Shown here: piece by piece, positions 17,690 through 25,988 of the stretch
Layout: each line of letters starts with the position of its first letter
Position numbering within the stretch: position 1 is the stretch's first letter
Assembly (NCBI GenBank): GCA_028292565.1
Contig: JAQGMD010000450.1
Location: forward strand, 1 to 29,896
DNA length: 29,896 bases
Reading direction: 5' to 3'
Source: Burkholderia sp.
Lineage (GTDB): Bacteria > Pseudomonadota > Gammaproteobacteria > Burkholderiales > Burkholderiaceae
Notes under the pieces: generated by a model
Databases searched by the model: none
What the model was told of the DNA's origin: nothing
Seen by the model: the letters and a program-made list of their open reading frames with translations, nothing else
Translations under genes and position numbers: made by a program

Positions 17690-18511
17690 ATGCCCGAACT
17701 CCCTGAAGTAGAAGTCACCCGCCGCGGCGTTGCGCCGCATATCGAAGGCAGGGTAGTGACCGCCGTCACGCTGCGCCATAGTGGACTGCGTTGGCCATTT
17801 CCAGCGGATCTGGCGGGCCAGCTGCATGGCCAGACCATCCGCCGCACCGGCCGGCGCGGGAAATACCTGCTGATCGGATTCGATCATGGCACTTTGATCA
17901 TACATCTCGGCATGTCCGGGCATCTGCGCATCCTGTCGGCGGTCACTCCTCCGCAAAAGCATGACCATTTTGACTTGGTAATAGGGTCGCAACTTTTGCG
18001 CATGACCGATCCCCGCCGTTTCGGTGCGGTGTTGTGGCATGGACAAGAGGAAGGTGAGATCGACAACCACCTGCTGCTGCGCGGGCTGGGGATAGAGCCG
18101 CTGGAGGGAGCCTTTTCGGGTGCGGTCCTGCATCGCCATACGCGCAATCGCAGTGCCCCGATCAAGCAAGTGTTGCTGGCAGGAGACATTGTGGTCGGTG
18201 TCGGCAACATTTATGCGTCGGAAAGCCTGTTCAAGGCCGGCATCAATCCGAAGACGGCGGCTCATCGTATCGGCCTCGCCAGGTATGACAAACTTGCGCA
18301 GGCAATCCGTGAGACCCTGGCTGCCGCCATAGAGCAGGGCGGCAGCACGTTGCGCGATTTTATCGGGGCAGACGGGCAATCCGGATATTTCCAGCAAAGC
18401 TATTTTGTCTACGATCGCACGGGCCAGCCTTGCCGCCTGTGCGCCGCGCCGGTTCGGCAAATCAAGCAAGGGCAACGATCGACCTTTTACTGTGTAAATT
18501 GTCAAAAATGA
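17690..18511 (+). CDS. mutM: Formamidopyrimidine-DNA glycosylase MutM (Fpg)
   Basis: MutM removes 8-oxoguanine and formamidopyrimidines from DNA and cleaves the abasic site. The start at 17690 gives the processed N-terminus P-E-L-P-E-V-E, in which Pro1 is the Schiff-base nucleophile and Glu2 is catalytic; upstream in-frame codons to 17642 are not family-like. The 273-residue protein has Lys58 in TGRRGKYLL, the helix-two-turn-helix segment [13 protein letters not shown], and a C-terminal zinc finger with Cys248, 251, 268 and 271. All key residues are present. It is followed after 49 bases by the dynamin-like gene and then by mutY, its partner in the GO repair system. Confidence 0.97.
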   Translation: MPELPEVEVTRRGVAPHIEGRVVTAVTLRHSGLRWPFPADLAGQLHGQTIRRTGRRGKYLLIGFDHGTLIIHLGMSGHLRILSAVTPPQKHDHFDLVIGSQLLRMTDPRRFGAVLWHGQEEGEIDNHLLLRGLGIEPLEGAFSGAVLHRHTRNRSAPIKQVLLAGDIVVGVGNIYASESLFKAGINPKTAAHRIGLARYDKLAQAIRETLAAAIEQGGSTLRDFIGADGQSGYFQQSYFVYDRTGQPCRLCAAPVRQIKQGQRSTFYCVNCQK

Positions 18512-18560
18512 TCTCCAATGCTAGATTCGGGGAAATACTGCAAAGAAAATTGAGGCAAAC

Positions 18561-20498
18561 GTGAGCAATCTGGTCCAAAGGTTCCAGGAATACAGCAGTT
18601 GGCGTAGCGGCGTCGTCACCGCGATCGAACGTTATCGCGCCTGGATAGGCGTCGCCAACCTGGGCGACCCGGCCAGCGATCAGCGTTTCTCACGTGTGCG
18701 GGCGCGGCTGGCGGACGACAAATTGACGATTGCCTTCGTCGCTGAATTCTCCCGCGGCAAATCGGAACTGATCAATGCGATTTTCTTCGCGGACTACGGC
18801 CAGCGCATATTGCCGTCGGCAGCCGGTCGCACCACCATGTGCCCGACTGAACTGCTGTATGACGAGACCTTTCCCCCATCGATCCGCCTGCTGCCGATCG
18901 AAACCCGGGCCCAGGCACAATCGACCAGCGATTTCAAGGAACAGAGCCAGGCCTGGACCGTCATGCCGCTCGATATTTCTTCCGCCGACGGCATGCTGGA
19001 GGCATTCAAGCAGGTCAGCCTGACCAAGCGGGTATCGGTCGAAGACGCTAAAAGCTACGGTTTGTACGATGAGACCGATCCGGACGCCGCGTTGGCGGTA
19101 GGCGCTGACGGACTGGTCGAAGTTTCGCAATGGCGTCACGCGATCGTCAACTTTCCGCACCTGTTGCTGAAACAGGGCCTGGTCATCATTGATACGCCGG
19201 GACTGAATGCGATCGGCACCGAGCCGGAACTGACCCTGAACCTGATCCCCAATGCCCACGCAGTGCTCTTCATCCTTGCCGCCGATACCGGCGTCACCAA
19301 GAGTGACATTGACGTATGGCGCGATCACATTGGCGCCGGAGCGGGCCGCATGGTGGTGCTGAACAAGATCGACAGCATGTGGGATGAATTGCGTGGCCCG
19401 CAGGAAGTAGAGCAGCAGATCGCCAGGCAGGTCTCGAACGCCGCACACACGCTCGGCGTCACTGAGCACCAGGTATTCCCGGTTTCTGCGCAAAAAGGGC
19501 TGGTCGGCAAAGTTACGGCCGACGCCGACATGCTGAAAAGAAGCCGATTGCCGCAGCTCGAAAACGCCTTGTCCGGCGAACTCATCCCGGGCAAGCAGGG
19601 CATCATTCGTTCCCAGCTCTCGACCGATATTAACGAGCTGACCGCATCCAAACAGGCATTGCTGGCGTCGCGCACCCGTAACGTGGTCGAGCAACTGGTC
19701 GAACTGAAGAGTCTGCGCGGCAAGAACCACTCGATCATCGAGCACATGATGAAGCGCATCGAGCTCGAGAAAAAGGAATTCGACAGCAGCCTGCTAAAAC
19801 TGCAGGGCACGCGCGCAGTTTTTACCCGGCTTTCCACCGAAGTATTTACCAGCCTCGGCATGGATATCCTGAAAGAAGATATCCGCAAGACGCGCGAAGC
19901 GATGGACAAAAGCAAATTCTCTTCAGGACTGCGCCATGCTGTGCGGCACTTCTTCGAGCAGGCGCGCAACAACCTGATATCGTCGGGACAGAAGATCGAT
20001 GAAATCACCGAAATGATGACGGTGATGTATCGGAAGTTCTCGACAGAGCATGGGCTTGCGGTGTCGACGCCTATGCCGTTCACGCTCGACAAATATGAGC
20101 AGGAACTGAAGATGATCGAAGGCGTTTACCAGAAGCAGTTCGGTACTGCGACCCTTCTCACCACGCCGCAGGTTGTACTGATGCGGAAGTTTTTCGATTC
20201 CATTGCGTCGCGCGTCAAACAGAGCTTCCTCCAGGCCAATCGTGACGTCGAGGCATGGCTGAAAGTAGTGATGGCGCCACTCGAGGCGCAGATCTGGGAG
20301 CACAAGACGCAACTGAAGCGTCGCAAGCAATCCATCGAGCGTATTCACATGGCAACCGACAGCCTGGAAGACAAAGTGCAGGCTTTGGAAAAAATGCAGG
20401 CCGACCTGGAATCGCAGCAAAGAACGCTGATACTGCTCGAAGCTGAACTGAAGAAAGCGATTGCCGTCGAACTCGAATCCCTCAAAGTAGCCGCATAA
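18561..20498 (+). CDS. Bacterial dynamin-like GTPase
   Basis: This is a large (645-residue) dynamin-superfamily GTPase. The P-loop FVAEFSRGKSELINA (59-73) has Ala where most dynamins have the first Gly of GxxxxGKS. TTMCPTE (91-97) is the G2 region, DTPGLN (211-216) G3 and NKID (268-271) G4. The rest is predicted helical, with a C-terminal coiled-coil stretch (about 585-645). No transmembrane helix is obvious, so membrane binding would be peripheral. The start is GTG with GAGG 6 bases upstream. The stop TAA is directly followed by the mutY ATG. Family members remodel membranes; the specific role here, between two DNA glycosylase genes, is unknown. Confidence 0.88.
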   Translation: MSNLVQRFQEYSSWRSGVVTAIERYRAWIGVANLGDPASDQRFSRVRARLADDKLTIAFVAEFSRGKSELINAIFFADYGQRILPSAAGRTTMCPTELLYDETFPPSIRLLPIETRAQAQSTSDFKEQSQAWTVMPLDISSADGMLEAFKQVSLTKRVSVEDAKSYGLYDETDPDAALAVGADGLVEVSQWRHAIVNFPHLLLKQGLVIIDTPGLNAIGTEPELTLNLIPNAHAVLFILAADTGVTKSDIDVWRDHIGAGAGRMVVLNKIDSMWDELRGPQEVEQQIARQVSNAAHTLGVTEHQVFPVSAQKGLVGKVTADADMLKRSRLPQLENALSGELIPGKQGIIRSQLSTDINELTASKQALLASRTRNVVEQLVELKSLRGKNHSIIEHMMKRIELEKKEFDSSLLKLQGTRAVFTRLSTEVFTSLGMDILKEDIRKTREAMDKSKFSSGLRHAVRHFFEQARNNLISSGQKIDEITEMMTVMYRKFSTEHGLAVSTPMPFTLDKYEQELKMIEGVYQKQFGTATLLTTPQVVLMRKFFDSIASRVKQSFLQANRDVEAWLKVVMAPLEAQIWEHKTQLKRRKQSIERIHMATDSLEDKVQALEKMQADLESQQRTLILLEAELKKAIAVELESLKVAA

Positions 20499-21635
20499 AT
20501 GAAAAGTGTAGTTGGAAGGCAGGACGCCGCTGCAGGCGGAGCGGCGCAATTCGTCGATCCGACATTCTCCGAAGCGGTAATTCACTGGCAAAAGCAGCAC
20601 GGCCGCCATGCTTTACCATGGCAAAACACACGCGACGCGTATCGCATCTGGCTCTCCGAAATCATGCTGCAGCAGACACAGGTGACTGCAGTGATTCCGT
20701 ACTATCAGCGTTTCCTGGTGAGTTTTCCGGACGTGGGTTCGCTGGCCGGAGCGCCATCCGAAGAAGTGATGGCCCATTGGAGCGGCCTCGGCTATTACTC
20801 CCGCGCGCGCAACCTGCATCAATGCGCGAAGCGCATCGTTGCTGAGTACGGCGGCGCATTCCCGGGCGACCCTGGGCTGCTCGCGCAAATGCCAGGTATC
20901 GGGCGTTCGACAGCCGCCGCGATCGCGGCGTTCTCCTGCGGAGCACGCGCAGCCATCCTCGACGGTAATGTCAAACGCGTTTTTTCCCGGGTGTTCGGCA
21001 TCGATGGCTATCCCGGTGCAAAACCGGTCGAGGACAAGCTGTGGCAGCGCGCCGTCGCATTGCTGCCCGAGCGCGATGTGGAATCTTACACGCAGGGTCT
21101 GATGGATCTCGGTGCGACGCTATGCACACGCAGCAAGCCATCGTGCGGCTCCTGTCCATTGGCGCAGCGGTGCGTCGCACTGGCGACGAACCGCGTGAAT
21201 GAACTGCCGATGCGCAAACCCAAAAAAGCGGTGCCGGAAAAGTATACGACGATGCTGGTCATTACCGATCGCGACAGGGTCTTGCTCGAGCAACGCCCGG
21301 ACAGCGGCATATGGGGAGGGCTGCTGTCGTTGCCGGAAGCCGAACCACTAGTCGCTTCGGAACTCGGATTCGAACAAATGCTTGCGCCTACGATTGCGCC
21401 GTTCGGCGTGCCCGACACATGCGAGCGCTTGCAGCCGTTCTCGCATGTCTTCACCCATTTCAAGTTGCATGTGGCGCCTTATAGGGTCAGGCTGGCACGT
21501 CGCATCGAGATGGCGGCCGAAGCTCGGCATGTTTGGTATCAGACGGATAAACTGCAGGATGCGCCATTGCCGGCGCCGGTCAAGAAGCTGTTACTGGCGG
21601 TGTTTCGCGATAACGACCTGCTGTCAGCAGCCTAG
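20499..21635 (+). CDS. mutY: A/G-specific adenine DNA glycosylase MutY
   Basis: MutY excises adenine mispaired with 8-oxoguanine. In the 378-residue protein the catalytic Glu54 is in SEIMLQQTQV, the helix-hairpin-helix is MPGIGRSTAAAI (131-142), catalytic Asp155 is in ILDGNVKRV, and the iron-sulfur motif C-x6-C-x2-C-x5-C reads CTRSKPSCGSCPLAQRC. A NUDIX-like 8-oxoG recognition domain follows (about 245-370). Residue numbers run 17 ahead of E. coli because of a short N-terminal extension. The ATG touches the previous stop codon and has no clear ribosome-binding site, suggesting coupled translation. Its TAG stop shares its last base with the start of the repeat at 21635. Confidence 0.97.
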   Translation: MKSVVGRQDAAAGGAAQFVDPTFSEAVIHWQKQHGRHALPWQNTRDAYRIWLSEIMLQQTQVTAVIPYYQRFLVSFPDVGSLAGAPSEEVMAHWSGLGYYSRARNLHQCAKRIVAEYGGAFPGDPGLLAQMPGIGRSTAAAIAAFSCGARAAILDGNVKRVFSRVFGIDGYPGAKPVEDKLWQRAVALLPERDVESYTQGLMDLGATLCTRSKPSCGSCPLAQRCVALATNRVNELPMRKPKKAVPEKYTTMLVITDRDRVLLEQRPDSGIWGGLLSLPEAEPLVASELGFEQMLAPTIAPFGVPDTCERLQPFSHVFTHFKLHVAPYRVRLARRIEMAAEARHVWYQTDKLQDAPLPAPVKKLLLAVFRDNDLLSAA

Positions 21636-21836
21636 GGCCCGCGCAGGGATAAGTTGTTCGTTTTGGCGGTCGTAGCGGGATGTAACCCCAGGGGGCCGCC
21701 TAGGTGCGCCCGACACGACGCAGTGCCGGCACTGCCAGCGGCGGGCAACACGTTCGCGAGCAGAAAATAGTATCAGGCTCTATGCAGTGCGCCCGCTACG
21801 GCCAGCAAAAATGTCGACTTATTCCTGCGCGGGTCC
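21635..21836 (-). repeat. Long (202 bp) copy of the MITE/BIME-like inverted-repeat element
   Basis: This is the full-length form of the element also found at 88-206, in opposite orientation. Its left arm begins GGGCCCGCGCAGGGATAAGT and its right arm, read on the minus strand, begins GGACCCGCGCAGGAATAAGT. It carries two GTGCGCCCG direct repeats (21704-21712 and 21787-21795) exactly 83 bp apart; the short copy has one. The interior contains a perfect 14-bp palindrome, CAGTGCCGGCACTG (21721-21734). It fills the space between the convergent ends of mutY and the LON gene and may act as a bidirectional terminator or mRNA-stabilising structure. No reading frame resembles a protein. Confidence 0.85.
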
Positions 21837-21872
21837 CCAGTAGCGCTACTCGTAATTCCCGGACCGCTGTGG

Positions 21873-22484
21873 TCACAGGATCTTGTGTTGTTGCAGGTAC
21901 TGGTAGACGATGGACAACCTGTTGTGCGCGTTGTCCAGTTCCAGAAGTTTTTGACGCGCCTTCAACGGGATCGGCAGGATTTCACACCAGCGGTTGGCTA
22001 CCCACGCCGCGCTCTCCAGTTGCATCGGGCGCGCGAACGGGCTGTCAAAAGCATCCCCATGTTCCGCCTGTCCCTTGGCATCGATATCGTCGAGCACCAG
22101 CTTCAGGGTCTTCGCGCAACTGACGTGCATGTCGCTGATCGGGATGTCGCGGTCGGCCGCGATCATCTCAATCCGTGCTTCCAGGCGCAGGTCGGCCAGT
22201 GCGCGCGTCTCAAGGATGCGAAAGCGCTCGCCGCCACGGGAACGCAACATCATCACGTCCATGCCTGACATATCCGACTGCGAGATGTAGGCGAGGCATC
22301 CGACTGCTTCCGGATCGGCCGTCCCGGTCTTGAGCAAGACGACGCCGAACGGTTCGTCGCGCTTCATGCACTCGCGCAGCATATCGACATATCGTGTTTC
22401 GAATATCTTCAGCGGCAGCACACCGCCCGGGAATAGAACTGTCTTTAGCGGAAACAGCGGAACCCAGGCATTGTTTCGTAGCAT
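21873..22484 (-). CDS. LON substrate-binding domain protein
   Basis: The 203-residue protein corresponds to the N-terminal substrate-recognition domain of Lon protease, standing alone without ATPase or protease domains. It begins WVPLFPLKTVLFPGGVLPLKIFETRY-like sequence (from residue 7), the family signature, and keeps the strand pattern to about residue 110, followed by a helical C-terminal half. Such stand-alone LON proteins are widespread and mostly uncharacterised; an adaptor role is only a guess. It follows rapZ by 21 bases in the same direction and is probably the last gene of the ptsN-hprK-rapZ run. No clear Shine-Dalgarno precedes the ATG. Confidence 0.9.
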   Translation of the reverse strand: MLRNNAWVPLFPLKTVLFPGGVLPLKIFETRYVDMLRECMKRDEPFGVVLLKTGTADPEAVGCLAYISQSDMSGMDVMMLRSRGGERFRILETRALADLRLEARIEMIAADRDIPISDMHVSCAKTLKLVLDDIDAKGQAEHGDAFDSPFARPMQLESAAWVANRWCEILPIPLKARQKLLELDNAHNRLSIVYQYLQQHKIL

Positions 22485-22505
22485 GTTCGATCTGTGTAGT
22501 CGGAC

Positions 22506-23372
22506 TCAGGCAAGTTCGCGATGACGCAACAGCACCCGCTCGTTGGCACGGAAATGGCGGGCAAGCTGCTCCACCATGTAAACCGAACGGTGTTGCCCGC
22601 CTGTGCAACCAATCGCGACGGTCAGGTAGCTGCGGTTGTCGTTCTTGAACGCCGGCAGCCATTTCTCGATGAACGTGCGTATGTCGTTAAGCAGTTCGGC
22701 GACATGGGCCTGGCTGTCGAGGAAGGTGATGACCGGCTCATCGCGCCCGGTGTAGGGCCGCAGCGCGACGTCGTAATAAGGATTTGGCAAAACGCGCACG
22801 TCGAATACCAGGTCCGCATCGAGCGGTACGCCGAACTTGAAGGCGAACGATTCGAACAATACTGTCAGCGGTGACCGGTCGGTATCGACCAGGTCCTTGA
22901 TCCAGGCGCGCAGCTTATTGGCGGAGAGGCCCGAGGTATCGATCACGTGGCCGATACCTTCGATCGAGGACAGCATCTCGCGTTCGCGCAGGATGCACTC
23001 GGTCAGGGTCGGCTGGTCGCCGGGGTTCTGGCTGGAGCGGATCCGGTGCGACAAAGGATGGCTGCGCCGTGTTTCCGAGAAGCGCGTAATCAGCGATTCG
23101 GTCTTGGCGGTCAGGAACAATACCTTGACGTCATGGCCTTCGTTTTTGAGGATGGCGATGTCGGCCGGCAGGCTGGCGAGCGAATCGGCGCTGCGTGAAT
23201 CCATAGCCACCGCAAGCGGTGCTTGCTCCCCCTGGTCGATGCGGGTTGCTACCAGTTGGCGCAACAGGGTGGGTGGGAGGTTGTCAACGCAGAAATATCC
23301 GGCGTCTTCGAGGGCGTTGAGCCCGACCGACTTGCCTGAACCGGAAATGCCTGTGATAAGGATAATGCGCAT
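22506..23372 (-). CDS. rapZ: RapZ/YvcJ family nucleotide-binding protein
   Basis: The RapZ family binds nucleotides and, in E. coli, the small RNAs GlmY and GlmZ that control glucosamine-6-phosphate synthesis. The 288-residue protein has Walker A GISGSGKS (8-15), the family segment VDNLPP (29-34), and the C-terminal GCTGGQHRS (255-263). It ends RHRELA and lacks the extra Lys-Arg-Lys tail that in E. coli RapZ contributes to RNA binding, so sRNA binding cannot be assumed. It follows hprK by 70 bases. Location with ptsN and hprK places it in the regulatory PTS cluster. Confidence 0.95.
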   Translation of the reverse strand: MRIILITGISGSGKSVGLNALEDAGYFCVDNLPPTLLRQLVATRIDQGEQAPLAVAMDSRSADSLASLPADIAILKNEGHDVKVLFLTAKTESLITRFSETRRSHPLSHRIRSSQNPGDQPTLTECILREREMLSSIEGIGHVIDTSGLSANKLRAWIKDLVDTDRSPLTVLFESFAFKFGVPLDADLVFDVRVLPNPYYDVALRPYTGRDEPVITFLDSQAHVAELLNDIRTFIEKWLPAFKNDNRSYLTVAIGCTGGQHRSVYMVEQLARHFRANERVLLRHRELA

Positions 23373-23442
23373 AGGCGGTTATGATACCGCAATGGCTACG
23401 TGGTAGCGGTGCGCAACGGGCCTCATTTAACTGCGCGCGCCT

Positions 23443-24381
23443 CTATTCATTGCCCATCGCTTTCTGCTGCCGCTCCATGAATTCCTTGAGCGTATCGATG
23501 CCGCGCAGCTGCAGGATGGTATTGCGTACGGCGGCTTCCAGCAACACCGCAAGGTTGCGGCCGGCCTCGACGGGGATGACCACTTTGCGTATCGGCAGGC
23601 CAAGCACTTCTTCGGTCTGTGAATGCAACGGCAGTCGTTCGTAGTTTTCTTCGAGGGTACTGCGGCGGACCAGGTGCACAATCAGTTTCAGGCGCATCTT
23701 GCGCCGCACCGCGGTTTCGCCAAAGATGGTCTTGATGTCAAGCAGGCCGAGGCCGCGCACTTCCAGCAGGTTTTGCAACAGGGGCGGGCAGCGGCCCTCG
23801 ATCATGTTCGGTGCGATGCGCGAAAATTCGACCGCATCGTCAGCCACCAGGCCGTGATTGCGTGAAATCAGTTCCAGGCCCAGTTCGCTTTTGCCCAAGC
23901 CGGACTCACCGGTGATTAATACGCCAACACCGAGCACGTCCATGAACACGCCGTGCATGGTGATGCGTTGGGCCAGTTCTTTCGAGAGATAGACCCGCAG
24001 GTAATCAATGACCTGGGCGGCGGGCAGCGGCGTGGAAAACAGCGGAATGTTTTTCTCGTCGCACATCGACAAGATGAACGGCGGTGTTTCCAGACCCTGC
24101 GCGATGATGAACGCCGGCGGCTCGCCGGCCACCATCTCTTCGGTCTGGGCGTTGCGCACTTCCGGCGTAAGCCGGTTGTAATACTCGATTTCCTGATGAC
24201 CGAAGACCTGGATGCGTCCGGGGTGGATCAGGTTCAGGTGGCCGACCTGGTCGGCTGCAGAAGTCGCATCGCCCGATATGCGCCGCTCGCCACCGGGGAA
24301 GCCGGCAAACCAACCGAGCTGCAGCGCTTCCCGCGTGTCGTCATAGAGTTGCTGAATTGTCAGCGGTGCGGATAAGCCCAT
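23443..24381 (-). CDS. hprK: HPr kinase/phosphorylase
   Basis: HprK phosphorylates and dephosphorylates a serine of HPr, linking carbon or nitrogen state to PTS regulation. The 312-residue protein has an N-terminal MurF-like domain (about 1-135), then the catalytic domain with His143, Walker A GESGLGKS (158-165), acidic DD at 181-182 and the HprK signature [11 protein letters not shown] (206-216). All hallmarks of an active enzyme are present. It lies 30 bases after ptsN in the same direction. In beta-proteobacteria this cluster typically occurs without a sugar-transporting PTS, so it is probably regulatory. Confidence 0.97.
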   Translation of the reverse strand: MGLSAPLTIQQLYDDTREALQLGWFAGFPGGERRISGDATSAADQVGHLNLIHPGRIQVFGHQEIEYYNRLTPEVRNAQTEEMVAGEPPAFIIAQGLETPPFILSMCDEKNIPLFSTPLPAAQVIDYLRVYLSKELAQRITMHGVFMDVLGVGVLITGESGLGKSELGLELISRNHGLVADDAVEFSRIAPNMIEGRCPPLLQNLLEVRGLGLLDIKTIFGETAVRRKMRLKLIVHLVRRSTLEENYERLPLHSQTEEVLGLPIRKVVIPVEAGRNLAVLLEAAVRNTILQLRGIDTLKEFMERQQKAMGNE

Positions 24382-24411
24382 GGCCCTTATTGGTGTCGTT
24401 TTTTAGTATTG

Positions 24412-24879
24412 TTATGCATGCACGCTCGGCTGCCACGCAAGTATGCGTGCATGGACCGATGCCGCGTCGGGATCGGTTGCGAGCACATGACGGAATGCTT
24501 CGTCGGAAAACATTTCGGCGATTTCGGACAGGATCTCGAGGTGTTGCTGCGTTACCTGGTCGGGAATCAGCAGAAACACCAGCAGGTTTACCGGCTGTCC
24601 ATCAGGAGATTCGAACGGAATCGGATCTTTCAGTCGGACAAAAGCCGCCAGTGGCGCTTTCAATCCCTTGATCCTGCCGTGAGGCACCGCGACGCCGTGG
24701 CCCAGTCCGGTCGAACCCAGTCGCTCCCGCGCGAACAGGTTGTCCGACACAACAGACCGGGCTATGCCGCAGTTATTTTCGAAGATCAATCCTGCTTGTT
24801 CGAACGTACGTTTTTTGCTGGAAACTTCCAAGTCAAGAACGACGTTGTCGCGTGCCAGGATTTTGGCTAGGTTCGTCAT
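24412..24879 (-). CDS. ptsN: Nitrogen PTS EIIA component PtsN
   Basis: PtsN (EIIA-Ntr) is the terminal phosphoacceptor of the nitrogen-related PTS and regulates transporters and stress pathways by its phosphorylation state. From the ATG at 24879 it has 155 residues (MTNLAKILARDNVVLDL); an ATG at 24897 would add six residues, and neither has a clear ribosome-binding site. The phosphorylated histidine lies in GHGVAVPHGRI (His67), preceded by the conserved RERLGSTG. It is the first gene before hprK-rapZ-LON, with a good promoter at 24923-24950. In many Burkholderiales rpoN and hpf lie just upstream; here they do not. Confidence 0.94.
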   Translation of the reverse strand: MTNLAKILARDNVVLDLEVSSKKRTFEQAGLIFENNCGIARSVVSDNLFARERLGSTGLGHGVAVPHGRIKGLKAPLAAFVRLKDPIPFESPDGQPVNLLVFLLIPDQVTQQHLEILSEIAEMFSDEAFRHVLATDPDAASVHARILAWQPSVHA

Positions 24880-24922
24880 ATTACGATAATGGTGCATCGC
24901 ACAAAATAAGCTATCGAAACGA

Positions 24923-24950
24923 ATTATAGGCTTCTTTCCACGTCGTGCAA
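24923..24950 (-). promoter_or_regulatory. Sigma70-type promoter for ptsN-hprK-rapZ
   Basis: Read leftward, TTGCAC (24950-24945) and a perfect TATAAT (24928-24923) are separated by 16 bases. Initiation near 24916 would leave a leader of about 20-40 bases before ptsN. This is the best consensus promoter in the window. Confidence 0.65.
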
Positions 24951-25067
24951 TACCGTTACAGCTGATGGACCTCAGGAAACTGTATTCTGCACGGTTTTTT
25001 CACGTGGCAACTGTTTCTTTGTGTCCCGAGCCTCGAAAAAGTTTCCTCAAAGAATCTCTCCGCCCTT

Positions 25068-25907
25068 TTACTGGCGGGCATTTCGCAGGTTGGGCGGCCG
25101 CTGTCCGGTTGAAAAATTGCTACGCCAAGGATTGATGTCGAGTCCCCCGCGGCGCGTATATCGCGCATACACCGACAGTTTTTGGGGCCGGCATTGCCGC
25201 AGGATATCCATGAATATCCGCTCCACGCATTGCTCATGGAATTCATTGTGCTCGCGAAAACCGATCAGGTAGCGCAGCAATCCCTCCTGGTCGATTTGCG
25301 GCCCCACGTAGCGAATCTGCACGCTGCCCCAATCCGGCTGACCTGTGACCAGGCAGTTCGATTTCAGCAAATGAGAAACCAGTGTCTCTTGCACACCTGG
25401 TACTTCTGTATTGGCGCGTAACAGCGATGCGTCGGGATGATATTCGTCCACCTCGATATCGAGGCGATCCAGCGGCAGGCCCTCCAGTTCGCCCATCCGC
25501 ATGCCGGGAAACATGTCCGGTGTGACCAGGTTCACCTGCACCGGTGCGCCGAACCCTGCCGACAAGTCCGCACGCAGCAAGTCCAGTACCGCATCGTGAC
25601 CCGCGACCCTGGTCTGGTTAAACGAGTTGAGGTACAGCTTGAACGACTTCGACTCGATAATGTTGGGAGAGTCGGCCGGTACCGTGACGGTTGCCATTGC
25701 AACTTGCGGTTTGCCGCGCATATTCAGCCACGACAGTTCATAGGCATTCCAGATATCGACGCCGAAAAACGGCAACGTGCCGGCAATCCCGAGTTCGTCG
25801 CGCTTGTCCTGGCGAGGGATCGGGAACAATAAGGACGGGGTGTACTTCGCCTGGTAAGACGTCGGTTTGCCGAGCGGCGACGCTTCCGGCTGGTTGGGTG
25901 TAGTCAT
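25068..25907 (-). CDS. queF: NADPH-dependent 7-cyano-7-deazaguanine reductase QueF
   Basis: QueF reduces the nitrile of preQ0 to the amine preQ1 in queuosine biosynthesis. This is the long, bimodular YqcD type. From the ATG at 25907 it has 279 residues; a GTG four codons earlier (25919) is also possible. The QueF motif [15 protein letters not shown] lies near 85-99, the catalytic Cys185 in [13 protein letters not shown] with Asp192, and [10 protein letters not shown] and [16 protein letters not shown] match the E. coli enzyme closely. It lies downstream of a predicted preQ0/preQ1 transporter in the same direction, 81 bases apart, a sensible functional pairing. Confidence 0.97.
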   Translation of the reverse strand: MTTPNQPEASPLGKPTSYQAKYTPSLLFPIPRQDKRDELGIAGTLPFFGVDIWNAYELSWLNMRGKPQVAMATVTVPADSPNIIESKSFKLYLNSFNQTRVAGHDAVLDLLRADLSAGFGAPVQVNLVTPDMFPGMRMGELEGLPLDRLDIEVDEYHPDASLLRANTEVPGVQETLVSHLLKSNCLVTGQPDWGSVQIRYVGPQIDQEGLLRYLIGFREHNEFHEQCVERIFMDILRQCRPQKLSVYARYTRRGGLDINPWRSNFSTGQRPPNLRNARQ

Positions 25908-25988
25908 GACAAGATTCACAGATACATTGATACAAAAACTGGCAGGGTTACCCCGATTTTATGACAACCACCGAAACAGCGGTTTCGT

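Noticed and set aside
24956..25246. 96-codon minus-strand frame before ptsN, considered as a missing hpf/raiA
   Set aside because: No similarity to the ribosome hibernation factor; it overlaps the 3' end of queF in another frame.
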